Shown: piece by piece, positions 43,016 to 51,079 of the stretch
How the letters are laid out: every line of letters begins with the position of its first letter
How positions within the stretch are numbered: the stretch's first letter is position 1
DNA from: Enterobacteriaceae bacterium RIT693
GTDB taxonomy: Bacteria; Pseudomonadota; Gammaproteobacteria; Enterobacterales; Enterobacteriaceae
Direction of reading: 5' to 3'
Length of the DNA stretch: 64,000 nt
Assembly: GCA_009668225.1 (NCBI GenBank)
Contig: WJYK01000011.1
Location: 83,161-147,160 of the forward strand
Notes under the pieces: model-generated
Database searches by the model: none
What the model was told of the DNA's origin: nothing
The model's input: only the letters and a program-made list of their open reading frames with translations
Made by a program: the position numbers and the translations under genes

Positions 43016-43288
43016 ATGGCTACAGCCAGACTGACACAGCAAGACATGACGGAAAGCGAACAGCGTGAGCTTAAAACACTGCTGGATCGCGCCCGCATTG
43101 CCCACGGTCGTACGTTGACCAACTCAGAGACTAATCAGGTAAAAAAAGAGTACATAGACAAGCTGATGGCGGAACGTGCGCTGGCGGCCAAGAAAGCTCG
43201 CCAGCTGAAGAAACAGAATGCATTAAAGCCGGATACGACGACCACCTATTCATGGTCGGCCAATAACCACACGCGAGGAAAACGCTAG
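43016..43288 (+). CDS. yjbD: YjbD, DUF3811 family protein
   Basis: A 90-residue basic protein of unknown function, the same length as E. coli YjbD and alike throughout (TESEQRELKTLLDRARIAHGR, LTNSETNQVKKEYIDKLMAER, SWSANNHTRGKR). It is rich in lysine and arginine and likely helical, so nucleic-acid binding is possible but not shown. It converges on rluF with one base between stop codons. Confidence 0.93.
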   Translation: MATARLTQQDMTESEQRELKTLLDRARIAHGRTLTNSETNQVKKEYIDKLMAERALAAKKARQLKKQNALKPDTTTTYSWSANNHTRGKR

Positions 43289-43289
43289 T

Positions 43290-44168
43290 TTAACGGCCTT
43301 TCTTCTTCCGGCCCGGAGACGCAAAACGCTTACGGGATGCAAGCTCGGCGGGCGTTTTTGCTGAGCTTTTCGGCCCGCTGACCAGCGGTTTTTTCGCCGC
43401 CGGGCTGGCCGTTTTTGGCTTCTCTTTTTTGGCCGGTTTCGCCTCTGAAGACGAATCCTCAATCAGCTTAAACAGCTCAATCAGTTCATCATCCGTCAGG
43501 TCACGCCATTCCCCCAGCGGAATACCGGTGAGATTGACGTTCATGATGCGCGTGCGCTCCAGCTTAGTCACTTCATAGCCAAAGTGTTCACACATGCGGC
43601 GGATCTGGCGGTTCAGCCCCTGAACCAGGGTGATGCGAAACGCAAACGGGGCTTCTTTTTTGACTTTGCATTTTTTGGTGACGGTGCCCAGAATCGGCAC
43701 GCCTGCCCCCATACCGCGAATAAACTCATCAGTGACCGGTTTGTTCACCGTGACCACATACTCTTTCTCGTGGTCGTTCCCGGCGCGCAGAATTTTGTTC
43801 ACCAGGTCACCGTGGTTGGTGAGGAAAATCAGCCCCTGGGAATCTTTGTCCAGGCGGCCGATTGGGAACACGCGCTTGCTGTGGTTCACGTAGTCGACGA
43901 TGTTGTCTCTTTCGCCGTCTTCCGTGGTGCTCACAATCCCCACCGGCTTATTCAGCGCAATCAGCACCAGGTCTTCTTCATTGCGGGGTTCGATGAGCTG
44001 ACCATTCACCTTCACGCTATCGCCGGCAAAAACCCGATCGCCAATTTTGGCGCGCTTACCGTTAATAAAAACGTTGCCCTGTTCGATGTAGCGATCGGCA
44101 TCACGGCGTGAGCAGATCCCGCTCTCGCTGATGTATTTGTTAAGACGGGTAGATGACTCTGGCAGCAT
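43290..44168 (-). CDS. rluF: 23S rRNA pseudouridine(2604) synthase RluF
   Basis: Makes pseudouridine 2604 in 23S rRNA (and acts on tRNA-Tyr U35 in E. coli). The 292-residue protein has an N-terminal S4 RNA-binding domain ([24 protein letters not shown] in part) and the RsuA-type catalytic domain with the essential aspartate in [19 protein letters not shown] near residue 107. [14 protein letters not shown] follows near 195. The last 60 residues form a Lys/Ala/Pro-rich basic tail ([15 protein letters not shown]), as in E. coli. From 44169 to 44340 there is no gene; nothing beyond rluF upstream sequence is seen. Confidence 0.95.
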   Translation of the reverse strand: MLPESSTRLNKYISESGICSRRDADRYIEQGNVFINGKRAKIGDRVFAGDSVKVNGQLIEPRNEEDLVLIALNKPVGIVSTTEDGERDNIVDYVNHSKRVFPIGRLDKDSQGLIFLTNHGDLVNKILRAGNDHEKEYVVTVNKPVTDEFIRGMGAGVPILGTVTKKCKVKKEAPFAFRITLVQGLNRQIRRMCEHFGYEVTKLERTRIMNVNLTGIPLGEWRDLTDDELIELFKLIEDSSSEAKPAKKEKPKTASPAAKKPLVSGPKSSAKTPAELASRKRFASPGRKKKGR

Positions 44169-44342
44169 AAATTCTCCTGTAAAAGCGAAATATACCTCAC
44201 CTCGACAGCGATAAAAATAATCGCGCTTTACTCCCTGAACACTGAATGTGATCTACGGCGCCTTTCAGGACAAAAGTGCGCGCCGATGACGAAAGCAACT
44301 TTGTCAGATGAAATGACGCAGAATCAAACCATTACAAGCAAA

Positions 44343-44499
44343 TGCACAGAAGTGCCAGTGACCTCCTTTCTGTTTATCAAATGTGCAACATAAGTCACCG
44401 TGTGACCACAATGAAAACGAAGATAATTTCTTTAAATAGCGGCAAAGCTAGGGTTATATCAGATTGTGTTCGTAAGAATCAGATTTGCACAAATGTGCA
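44343..44499. promoter_or_regulatory. TGCACA/TGTGCA half-sites before sorC, candidate SorC operator
   Basis: A full inverted repeat TGCACA-AA-TGTGCA lies at 44486-44499, touching the sorC ribosome site. Half-sites TGCACA (44343-44348) and TGTGCA (44382-44387) lie upstream. Such repeated half-sites suit a tetrameric SorC-type regulator that represses itself and controls the operon. Part of the pattern also resembles CRP half-sites, so the assignment is tentative. Confidence 0.45.
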
Positions 44500-44509
44500 G
44501 GAGTCGAAA

Positions 44510-45463
44510 GTGACGGTGGAAAATAGCGACGATATTCGTCTGATCGTGAAAATCGCCCAGCTCTACTATGAGCAGGATATGACCCAGGTGCAGATTGCAC
44601 GCGAGCTGGGGATATATCGTACTACCATTAGCCGTCTGCTGAAACGCGGTCGCGAGCAGGGCATCGTCACTATCGCCATTAACTACGACTACAACGAAAA
44701 TCTGTGGCTTGAGCAGCAGCTAAAACAAAAATTCGGGCTCAGAGAGGCGGTAGTGGCCACCTGTGACTCTCTGCTGGAGGAGGAGCAGCTCAATCTCATC
44801 GGCCAGCATGGCGCGCAATTGGTCGACAGACTGCTGGAGCCGGGCGATATCGTCGGCTTCTCCTGGGGACGTGCGGTGCGCGCTCTGGTAAAGAATCTGC
44901 CGCAGGCCAGCCAGTCCCGTCAGGTTATCTGCGTCCCGATTATCGGCGGTCCCTCCGGAAAGCTGGAAAGCCGTTACCACGTGAATACGCTGACCTACGG
45001 CGCAGCGGCGAAGCTGAAAGCGGAATCGCATCTCGCCGATTTCCCGGCGCTGCTGGATAACAAATTAATTCGCAACGGTATTATGCAGTCCCAGCACTTT
45101 AAAACCATAGCGTCTTACTGGGACAGCCTGGACATCGCGCTGGTAGGGATTGGTTCCCCGGCTATCCGCGACGGCGCCAACTGGCATGCGTTTTACGGCA
45201 GTGAAGAGAGCGACGATCTCAACGCCCGCCACGTCGCCGGCGATATCTGCTCGCGTTTTTACAACATTGATGGCGCGATGGTAGAAACCGCCATGAGCGA
45301 GAAAACGCTCTCTATTGAGATGGCGAAACTCAAGCAAACGCGCTATTCGGTAGGTATCGCAATTGGCGAAGAAAAATACTCCGGAATTCTTGGCGCCTTG
45401 AATGGCAATTACATTAACTGTCTGGTGACAAACAGAGACACCGCCGAGTCGCTACTGAAGTAA
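44510..45463 (+). CDS. sorC: L-sorbose operon regulator SorC
   Basis: Founder-type SorC/DeoR-family regulator, both repressor and activator of the sorbose genes, responding to a sugar phosphate. The product of 317 residues has an N-terminal HTH (LYYEQDMTQVQIARELGIYRTTISRLLKRG in part) and the sugar-phosphate isomerase-like effector domain with GDIVGFSWGRAVRALV and VPIIGGPSGKLESRYHVNTL in part. An ATG frame opens far upstream at 44342. The GTG at 44510, six bases after AGGAG, gives a family-length protein; GTG at 44516 (VENSDDIRLIVK) is a close alternative and matches the Klebsiella start. Confidence 0.92.
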   Translation: MTVENSDDIRLIVKIAQLYYEQDMTQVQIARELGIYRTTISRLLKRGREQGIVTIAINYDYNENLWLEQQLKQKFGLREAVVATCDSLLEEEQLNLIGQHGAQLVDRLLEPGDIVGFSWGRAVRALVKNLPQASQSRQVICVPIIGGPSGKLESRYHVNTLTYGAAAKLKAESHLADFPALLDNKLIRNGIMQSQHFKTIASYWDSLDIALVGIGSPAIRDGANWHAFYGSEESDDLNARHVAGDICSRFYNIDGAMVETAMSEKTLSIEMAKLKQTRYSVGIAIGEEKYSGILGALNGNYINCLVTNRDTAESLLK

Positions 45464-45532
45464 ATTTCAATAATATGATTTCACGCAGCACTGCTGCGGG
45501 GATCCCTTTATCTAAAGAAACAGGAGTCGATA

Positions 45533-46336
45533 ATGGATACGTGGTTAAATTTAAAAGACAAAATTATTATTGTTACCGGTGGAGCATCAGGAATTGGCCT
45601 GGCGATTGTCGATGAATTATTAGCCCAGGGCGCAAATGTGCAGATGAGCGATATTCACGGCGGCGATAAACATCAGCTCGGTGAAAATTATTGTTTCTGG
45701 CCAACCGATATTTCCAGCGCCAGCGAGGTAAATAAAACTGTCGACAGTATTATTCAACGCTTTGGTCGTATTGATGGGCTGGTGAATAACGCTGGCGTCA
45801 ACTTCCCGCGTTTATTAGTCGATGAGAAAGCGCCAGCCGGTCGCTATGAATTAAATGAAGCAGCATTCGAAAAAATGGTCAATATCAATCAGAAAGGCGT
45901 GTTTCTAATGTCGCAGGCGGTGGCCCGCAAGATGGTTAAACAGCGCAACGGCGTGATTGTTAACGTTTCGTCGGAAAGCGGCCTGGAAGGCTCTGAAGGC
46001 CAGAGCTGCTATGCCGCGACCAAAGCCGCGCTGAACAGCTTTACCCGCTCCTGGTCGAAAGAGCTGGGTAAACACGGCATCCGCGTCGTGGGCGTTGCGC
46101 CGGGTATTCTGGAAAAAACCGGGCTGCGCACGCCTGAGTACGAACAGGCGCTGGCCTGGACCCGTAATATTACCGTCGAACAGCTGCGCGAAGGCTATAG
46201 CAAAAATTCGATTCCGATTGGTCGTTCGGGTCGGCTCAGCGAAGTCGCTGATTTTGTTTGCTATCTGCTCTCAGATCGCGCCAGCTATATCACCGGAGTC
46301 ACCACTAACATCGCGGGCGGAAAAACGCGCGGCTAA
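45533..46336 (+). CDS. sorD: Sorbitol-6-phosphate 2-dehydrogenase SorD
   Basis: Short-chain dehydrogenase converting D-glucitol-6-phosphate to fructose-6-phosphate with NAD+, the last step of sorbose use. The 267 residues have the cofactor motif TGGASGIG at 15-22, NNAGVNFPR near 88, the catalytic serine in VNVSSESGLEG and YAATK near 161. The ribosome site is CAGGAGTCGATA. A CGCAGCA/TGCTGCG hairpin lies in the 69-bp gap after sorC, perhaps limiting read-through. Confidence 0.94.
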   Translation: MDTWLNLKDKIIIVTGGASGIGLAIVDELLAQGANVQMSDIHGGDKHQLGENYCFWPTDISSASEVNKTVDSIIQRFGRIDGLVNNAGVNFPRLLVDEKAPAGRYELNEAAFEKMVNINQKGVFLMSQAVARKMVKQRNGVIVNVSSESGLEGSEGQSCYAATKAALNSFTRSWSKELGKHGIRVVGVAPGILEKTGLRTPEYEQALAWTRNITVEQLREGYSKNSIPIGRSGRLSEVADFVCYLLSDRASYITGVTTNIAGGKTRG

Positions 46337-46345
46337 GGGGGAAAA

Positions 46346-46753
46346 ATGGTTAACGTCATCTTCTGCGCCCACGGCCAGCTGGCCTGCGCCATGCTCGACT
46401 CGGTGCGCATGGTTTACGGCGATGTCAACGTCAGCGCCGTGGAGTTTGTACCGGGTGAAAACGCGGGCGACATCGCCGGTAAGCTTGAAAAGTTGGTAAG
46501 TACTCACAAAGACGAAGAGTGGCTTATTGCCGTCGATTTACAGTGCGGAAGCCCGTGGAATGCCGCCGCCGGGCTGGCGATGCGCAACCCGCAGCTCCGG
46601 GTCATCAGCGGCCTGTCGCTGCCGCTGGCTCTGGAGCTGGTCGATAATCAGCAAACGATGAATGCAGAAGCGCTGTGCCAACACCTGGAACTTATCACCA
46701 GCCAGTGCTGCGTCACCTGGCGGCAACCGGAAACCGTTGAGGAGGATTTCTGA
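46346..46753 (+). CDS. sorF: Sorbose PTS enzyme IIA, SorF
   Basis: Mannose-family EIIA that passes phosphate from HPr to SorB. The 135-residue protein has its phosphorylatable histidine H9 in IFCAHGQLACAML and the fold region WLIAVDLQCGSPWNAAAGLAM. The stop overlaps the sorB start as TGATG. Separate IIA and IIB proteins, rather than a fused IIAB, are typical of sorbose systems. Confidence 0.94.
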   Translation: MVNVIFCAHGQLACAMLDSVRMVYGDVNVSAVEFVPGENAGDIAGKLEKLVSTHKDEEWLIAVDLQCGSPWNAAAGLAMRNPQLRVISGLSLPLALELVDNQQTMNAEALCQHLELITSQCCVTWRQPETVEEDF

Positions 46754-47247
46754 TGAACATTACGCTCGCGCGCATTGACGACCGTTTGATTCACGGCCAG
46801 GTCACCACCGTTTGGTCAAAAGTGGCCAACGCCCAGCGCATTATTATCTGTAATGACGATGTGTATAACGACGACGTTCGCCGCACGCTGCTTCGCCAGG
46901 CTGCGCCTCCGGGCATGAAAGTCAATGTGGTGAATATCGAAAAAGCCGTCGCCGTATATCATAACCCGCAATATAAAGATGAAACCGTTTTTTATTTATT
47001 TACCAACCCGCAGGATGTTTTAACTATGGTCCAGCAGGGCGTAAAAATAGCGACCCTTAATATCGGCGGCATGGCATGGCGACCGGGTAAAAAACAACTA
47101 ACTAAGGCTATCTCATTAGATGAGATGGATATTAATTCATTTCAACAGTTAGATAAGCTAGGTGTAAAACTCGATTTACGCGTCGTGGCCTCCGACCCTT
47201 CGATAAATATTCTCGATAAAATAGCAGAACTGTCCGTTACAGAATAA
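46753..47247 (+). CDS. sorB: Sorbose PTS enzyme IIB, SorB
   Basis: Mannose-family EIIB that phosphorylates incoming L-sorbose to L-sorbose-1-phosphate. The 164-residue protein has the active histidine H14 in ARIDDRLIHGQVTTVWSK. It is followed by RIIICNDDVYNDD and GGMAWRPGKKQLTKAISLD in part, as in other family members. The start is inside a TGATG overlap with sorF, behind GAGGATTTC. A GCCTGT/ACAGGC repeat (47256-47281) lies in the gap to sorA. Confidence 0.94.
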   Translation: MNITLARIDDRLIHGQVTTVWSKVANAQRIIICNDDVYNDDVRRTLLRQAAPPGMKVNVVNIEKAVAVYHNPQYKDETVFYLFTNPQDVLTMVQQGVKIATLNIGGMAWRPGKKQLTKAISLDEMDINSFQQLDKLGVKLDLRVVASDPSINILDKIAELSVTE

Positions 47248-47312
47248 TAAAGCGCGCCTGTAGTAATATGCCGTAACAGGCAGGGACCCCTATATCTTCA
47301 AGGTGACACATT

Positions 47313-48110
47313 ATGGAAATCAGTACCCTACAAATAATAGCCATATTTATTTTTTCCTGTATTGCCGGGATGGGCAGTGTGCTGGATGAATTCCAGACTC
47401 ACCGCCCATTAATCGCCTGTACCGTGATTGGCTTAATTCTCGGCGATTTAAAAACCGGGATTATGCTCGGCGGTACGCTGGAGCTGATCGCACTCGGCTG
47501 GATGAACGTTGGTGCAGCGCAGTCTCCGGACTCGGCGTTAGCCAGCATTATCTCAGCCATTCTGGTGATCGTTGGCCAGCAAAGCATCGCCACCGGAATA
47601 GCAATCGCGCTACCGGTAGCTGCCGCGGGCCAGGTACTCACTGTGTTCGCTCGTACCATTACCGTGGTGTTCCAGCACGCGGCGGATAAAGCCGCGGAAG
47701 AGGCGCGCTTTAGAACAATCGATCTGCTACACGTTTCGGCGCTAGGCGTCCAGGCGCTGCGCGTCGCTATCCCCGCGCTGGTGGTTTCGCTATTCGTCAG
47801 CGCCGATATGGTCAGCAATATGCTCCACGCCATCCCGGAATTCGTCACCCGTGGTCTGCAAATCGCCGGCGGTTTTATCGTGGTAGTCGGCTACGCCATG
47901 GTGCTGCGCATGATGGGCGTGAAGTATCTGATGCCCTTCTTCTTCCTGGGCTTTCTCGCGGGCGGCTATCTCGACTTCAGCCTGCTGGCCTTCGGCGGCG
48001 TGGGGGTCATCATCGCGCTGATTTATATCCAGCTCAACCCGCAGTGGCGTAAACCTGAACCGCAGGCCGCAGCCACCTCTTTCACCGCCATTGACCAGCT
48101 TGACGACTGA
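47313..48110 (+). CDS. sorA: Sorbose PTS enzyme IIC, SorA
   Basis: Membrane IIC subunit of the sorbose PTS. The 265-residue protein has several hydrophobic segments and the mannose-family signature GLILGDLKTGIMLGGTLELIALGWMNVGAAQ, cut here near residues 40-70. The stop overlaps an ATG that could start a slightly longer sorM. Confidence 0.94.
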   Translation: MEISTLQIIAIFIFSCIAGMGSVLDEFQTHRPLIACTVIGLILGDLKTGIMLGGTLELIALGWMNVGAAQSPDSALASIISAILVIVGQQSIATGIAIALPVAAAGQVLTVFARTITVVFQHAADKAAEEARFRTIDLLHVSALGVQALRVAIPALVVSLFVSADMVSNMLHAIPEFVTRGLQIAGGFIVVVGYAMVLRMMGVKYLMPFFFLGFLAGGYLDFSLLAFGGVGVIIALIYIQLNPQWRKPEPQAAATSFTAIDQLDD

Positions 48111-48121
48111 TGGAGTCCAAC

Positions 48122-48946
48122 ATGGAACAGAGAAAAATAACCCAAGGCGATCTGGTAAGCATGTTTCTGCGATCCAACCTGCAGCAGGCATCATTCAACT
48201 TCGAGCGTATTCACGGGCTTGGCTTCTGCTACGACATGATCCCGGCAATCAAGCGCCTCTACCCACTGAAGGAGGATCAGGTCGCCGCACTGAAGCGCCA
48301 TCTGGTGTTCTTTAACACGACCCCGGCTGTCTGCGGGCCGGTGATTGGCGTGACCGTAGCGATGGAGGAAGCGCGGGCTAACGGCGCCGCTATCGACGAT
48401 GGCGCAATTAACGGTATCAAAGTAGGCCTGATGGGGCCGCTGGCAGGCGTTGGCGACCCGCTGGTGTGGGGTACATTGCGGCCAATCACCGCTGCCCTCG
48501 GCGCATCGCTGGCGCTCTCCGGGAACATTCTTGGGCCGCTACTTTTCTTTTTTATTTTCAATGCAATACGCCTTGCGATGAAGTGGTATGGGCTGCAACT
48601 GGGCTTCCGTAAAGGGGTCAATATCGTCGGCGATATGGGCGGCAACCTGCTGCAAAAACTGACCGAAGGTGCCTCCATTCTTGGCCTGTTTGTCATGGGT
48701 GTGCTGGTAACCAAGTGGACCACCATCAACGTACCGCTGGTGGTCTCACAAACGCCAGGGGCCGATGGCTCGACCGTCACCATGACCGTACAGAACATCC
48801 TCGATCAGCTCTGCCCCGGCCTGCTGGCCCTGGGCCTGACGCTGATGATGGTGCGCCTGCTCAATAAGAAAGTGAATCCGGTGTGGCTGATTTTCGCCCT
48901 GTTCGGTCTGGGGATTATCGGTAACGCGCTGGGCTTCCTGTCCTGA
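48122..48946 (+). CDS. sorM: Sorbose PTS enzyme IID, SorM
   Basis: IID subunit that, with SorA, forms the L-sorbose channel. The 274-residue product has the family blocks SNLQQASFNFERIHGLGF, NTTPAVCGPVIGVTVAMEE, GLMGPLAGVGDPLVWGT and a hydrophobic C-terminus. The ATG at 48122 is six bases after GGAG and gives MEQRKITQGDL, the usual start; the ATG at 48110 overlapping sorA would add four residues. Confidence 0.93.
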   Translation: MEQRKITQGDLVSMFLRSNLQQASFNFERIHGLGFCYDMIPAIKRLYPLKEDQVAALKRHLVFFNTTPAVCGPVIGVTVAMEEARANGAAIDDGAINGIKVGLMGPLAGVGDPLVWGTLRPITAALGASLALSGNILGPLLFFFIFNAIRLAMKWYGLQLGFRKGVNIVGDMGGNLLQKLTEGASILGLFVMGVLVTKWTTINVPLVVSQTPGADGSTVTMTVQNILDQLCPGLLALGLTLMMVRLLNKKVNPVWLIFALFGLGIIGNALGFLS

Positions 48947-48997
48947 TTATTCCGCCCCGGCGATGTCGGGGCTACCGTGCTAAATAAGAGGTGGTTT

Positions 48998-50227
48998 ATG
49001 CAAACAACAGCCCTGCGTCTATACGGCAAACGCGATCTGCGCCTGGAAACGTTCGAACTTCCGGCCATGCAGGATGATGAAATCCTCGCTCGGGTAGTTA
49101 CCGACAGCCTGTGCCTCTCCTCCTGGAAAGAGGCGAATCAGGGTGAGGACCACAAAAAGGTGCCTGACGATGTGGCGACTAACCCGATCATCATCGGCCA
49201 TGAGTTCTGCGGGGAGATTATTGCCGTCGGCAAAAAGTGGCAGCACAAGTTTCACACAGGGCAGCGCTACGTGATTCAGGCCAATCTGCAGCTGCCGGAC
49301 CGCCCGGACTGCCCGGGCTATTCATTCCCGTGGATCGGTGGAGAAGCGACCCACGTGGTGATCCCTAACGAGGTGATGGAGCAGGATTGCCTGCTCTCCT
49401 GGGAGGGCGACACCTGGTTTGAAGGCTCGCTGGTGGAGCCGCTTTCCTGCGTGATTGGCGCGTTCAACGCCAACTATCATCTGCAGGAAGGCAGCTATAA
49501 CCATGTAATGGGCATTCGCCCGCAGGGACGCACGCTGATCCTCGGCGGCACCGGTCCGATGGGCCTGCTGGCTATCGACTACGCGCTGCATGGCCCGATC
49601 AATCCGGCGCTGCTGGTGGTCACCGACACCAATAAGCCCAAGCTCAGCTATGCGCGTCAGCACTATCCGTCCGAGCCGCAAACGCTGATTCACTATCTTG
49701 ATGGCCATGATGCCTGTCGCGAAACGCTGATGGCGCTCTCCTGCGGCCACGGTTTTGACGATATCTTCGTTTTCGTCCCGAACGAACAGCTTATTACCAT
49801 GGCTTCATCGCTGCTGGCACCTGATGGGTGCCTCAATTTCTTTGCCGGCCCTCAGGATAAGAGGTTCAGCGCACCCATTAACTTCTACGACGTACATTAC
49901 TCTTTCACCCATTACGTGGGCACCTCCGGCGGCAATACCGACGATATGCGCGCCGCAGTTGAGCTGATGCAGACGAAAAAAGTCCAGACCGCGAAAGTCG
50001 TAACCCATATTCTGGGGCTTAACGCAGCGGGCGATACTACGCTGGACTTACCGGCGGTTGGCGGCGGTAAAAAGCTGGTTTATACCGGGAAAGATATGCC
50101 GCTAACGCCGCTGGGGAAAATTAGCGACCCGGCGCTGGCGGCAATTATGGAGCGTCACCGCGGCATCTGGTCAAAAGAAGCTGAAGAATATCTACTGGCC
50201 CACGTGGAGGATATTGTTGCCGGTTAA
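48998..50227 (+). CDS. sorE: L-sorbose-1-phosphate reductase SorE
   Basis: Zinc-type medium-chain reductase that converts L-sorbose-1-phosphate to D-glucitol-6-phosphate, the substrate of SorD. The 409-residue protein has a GroES-like N-terminus with IIIGHEFCGEIIAVG near 70 and a Rossmann segment TLILGGTGPMGLLAIDYAL near 180. The C-terminus is LPAVGGGKKLVYTGKDMPL. The ATG at 48998 behind AGAGGTGG is preferred to the ATG at 48977. It ends the operon; hairpins follow. Confidence 0.92.
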   Translation: MQTTALRLYGKRDLRLETFELPAMQDDEILARVVTDSLCLSSWKEANQGEDHKKVPDDVATNPIIIGHEFCGEIIAVGKKWQHKFHTGQRYVIQANLQLPDRPDCPGYSFPWIGGEATHVVIPNEVMEQDCLLSWEGDTWFEGSLVEPLSCVIGAFNANYHLQEGSYNHVMGIRPQGRTLILGGTGPMGLLAIDYALHGPINPALLVVTDTNKPKLSYARQHYPSEPQTLIHYLDGHDACRETLMALSCGHGFDDIFVFVPNEQLITMASSLLAPDGCLNFFAGPQDKRFSAPINFYDVHYSFTHYVGTSGGNTDDMRAAVELMQTKKVQTAKVVTHILGLNAAGDTTLDLPAVGGGKKLVYTGKDMPLTPLGKISDPALAAIMERHRGIWSKEAEEYLLAHVEDIVAG

Positions 50228-50253
50228 TCGATACTCGCTAATCAAGAAAAGAA

Positions 50254-50273
50254 AGGCAGCCTGATGGCTGCCT
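50254..50273. terminator. Hairpin after sorE, first copy
   Basis: AGGCAGCC, a TGAT loop and GGCTGCCT form a perfect 8-bp stem followed by AAAATT on the plus strand and preceded by AAAA. The identical 20-mer recurs at 50403-50422. Confidence 0.6.
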
Positions 50274-50282
50274 AAAATTGGT

Positions 50283-50364
50283 GACAAACACCCGAAAAAC
50301 GCGGTTTTCGGGTGTTTGGGGCAAACCAGAGAACATCATTCATTGTTTTTATTATACCGAAGTT
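50283..50364 (+). repeat. Structured repeat element, copy 1
   Basis: A 13-bp perfect stem, AAACACCCGAAAA (50286-50298) with TTTTCGGGTGTTT (50305-50317), is followed by GGGGCAAACCAG and ATTCATTG, a tail also found after iclR at 57614. The stem sequence differs between copies but pairing is kept. It could be a terminator family with a conserved downstream element, or a small mobile or RNA element. Confidence 0.65.
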
Positions 50365-50402
50365 CGGATCTTTTAAGGTCAATGAACTTTGTCAGCAGTC
50401 TC

Positions 50403-50422
50403 AGGCAGCCTGATGGCTGCCT
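50403..50422. repeat. Hairpin, second copy of the 50254 20-mer
   Basis: Identical to 50254-50273, now followed by TTTGAGG. The two copies, 149 bp apart, bracket the structured repeat. A further small palindrome, GTGCATCGACGCAC, follows at about 50429. Confidence 0.6.
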
Positions 50423-50465
50423 TTGAGGTGCATCGACGCACCGCTTGCGCCGGAAAGAAAGAGGC

Positions 50466-50780
50466 TTAGTAACCCTGAATCATAAAATCAACGGCGCCAC
50501 ACAGATCATCTCTGTAATACGTCAAATCCGCGACCGAAGCGCCGAGTTCTTTGATTGGAATCCCCGCCATCATATGGGTCATAGCAACGCAGGTTTGCCC
50601 CTGAATTGTCACGACAGGGCAGATTTTTTCCGGAGGCATAGCCCCCAGCAATTCGCACTCAATAACGGGAATCACCAGGGCATGCTTCAGGACATCAGCA
50701 ATAGGATGCTGCATATTGATGAGATAAGGATACGTTTTCTTCCCTGCGCCAGTATTCTCGTAGGCATGAAACTGTTCCAT
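50466..50780 (-). CDS. ccdB: CcdB-like toxin (possibly altered target contact)
   Basis: A 104-residue CcdB-family protein; F-plasmid CcdB (101 residues) traps DNA gyrase through its C-terminal Trp-Gly-Ile. Recognisable parts are YPYLINMQHPIADVL, VIPVIECELL, CPVVTIQGQTCVAMTHMMAGIP in part and LGASVADLTYYRDD. The C-terminus reads FMIQGY instead of MFWGI, so the key tryptophan is glutamine and the last residue tyrosine. It may be non-toxic, use another target contact, or be an antitoxin partner in an addiction remnant. It overlaps ccdA by one base (TGATG). Confidence 0.85.
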   Translation of the reverse strand: MEQFHAYENTGAGKKTYPYLINMQHPIADVLKHALVIPVIECELLGAMPPEKICPVVTIQGQTCVAMTHMMAGIPIKELGASVADLTYYRDDLCGAVDFMIQGY

Positions 50781-51019
50781 CAGAAGGTCCTCTGAAAATC
50801 GCTGAACGAGCCGTGCTCCTCAACAAATTCATTAAGCGCGGCGATCTTTTCCTGATTGTCCCTGAGCCACTCAGCCCGAGCGTTTTCGCGAAATTTCTCG
50901 ATTAATGCCTCGGTCAGTACCGCCGAGATGTTTAACTTCAGCTTACGGGCCTCATCCAGAATCTCCGGCGCGAGCGTGACATTCACCGATTTTTTGGCGG
51001 CTGCACTTTCAACACGCAT
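50780..51019 (-). CDS. ccdA: CcdA-like antitoxin
   Basis: A 79-residue antitoxin. The N-terminus is a ribbon-helix-helix domain (KKSVNVTLAPEILDEARKLKLNISAVLTEAL in part) for DNA binding. The C-terminus EWLRDNQEKIAALNEFVEEHGSFSDFQRTF (in part) is the CcdB-wrapping region, close to NGSFADENRDW of F CcdA. The ATG at 51017-51019 lies a few bases after GGGGG and gives family length; an ATG eight codons upstream lies within the operator-like repeat. Confidence 0.88.
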   Translation of the reverse strand: MRVESAAAKKSVNVTLAPEILDEARKLKLNISAVLTEALIEKFRENARAEWLRDNQEKIAALNEFVEEHGSFSDFQRTF

Positions 51020-51031
51020 ATTAACCCCCAT

Positions 51032-51051
51032 AACAATGCGCATACATTGTT
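51032..51051. promoter_or_regulatory. Inverted repeat before ccdA, candidate CcdAB operator
   Basis: AACAATG, a 6-bp spacer CGCATA and CATTGTT form a perfect 7-bp inverted repeat 13 bp before the ccdA start. Autorepression by the antitoxin-toxin complex at such a site is the rule for ccd loci. Confidence 0.6.
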
Positions 51052-51079
51052 CAATTATAGAGCGATGCCGGGTTAACGA

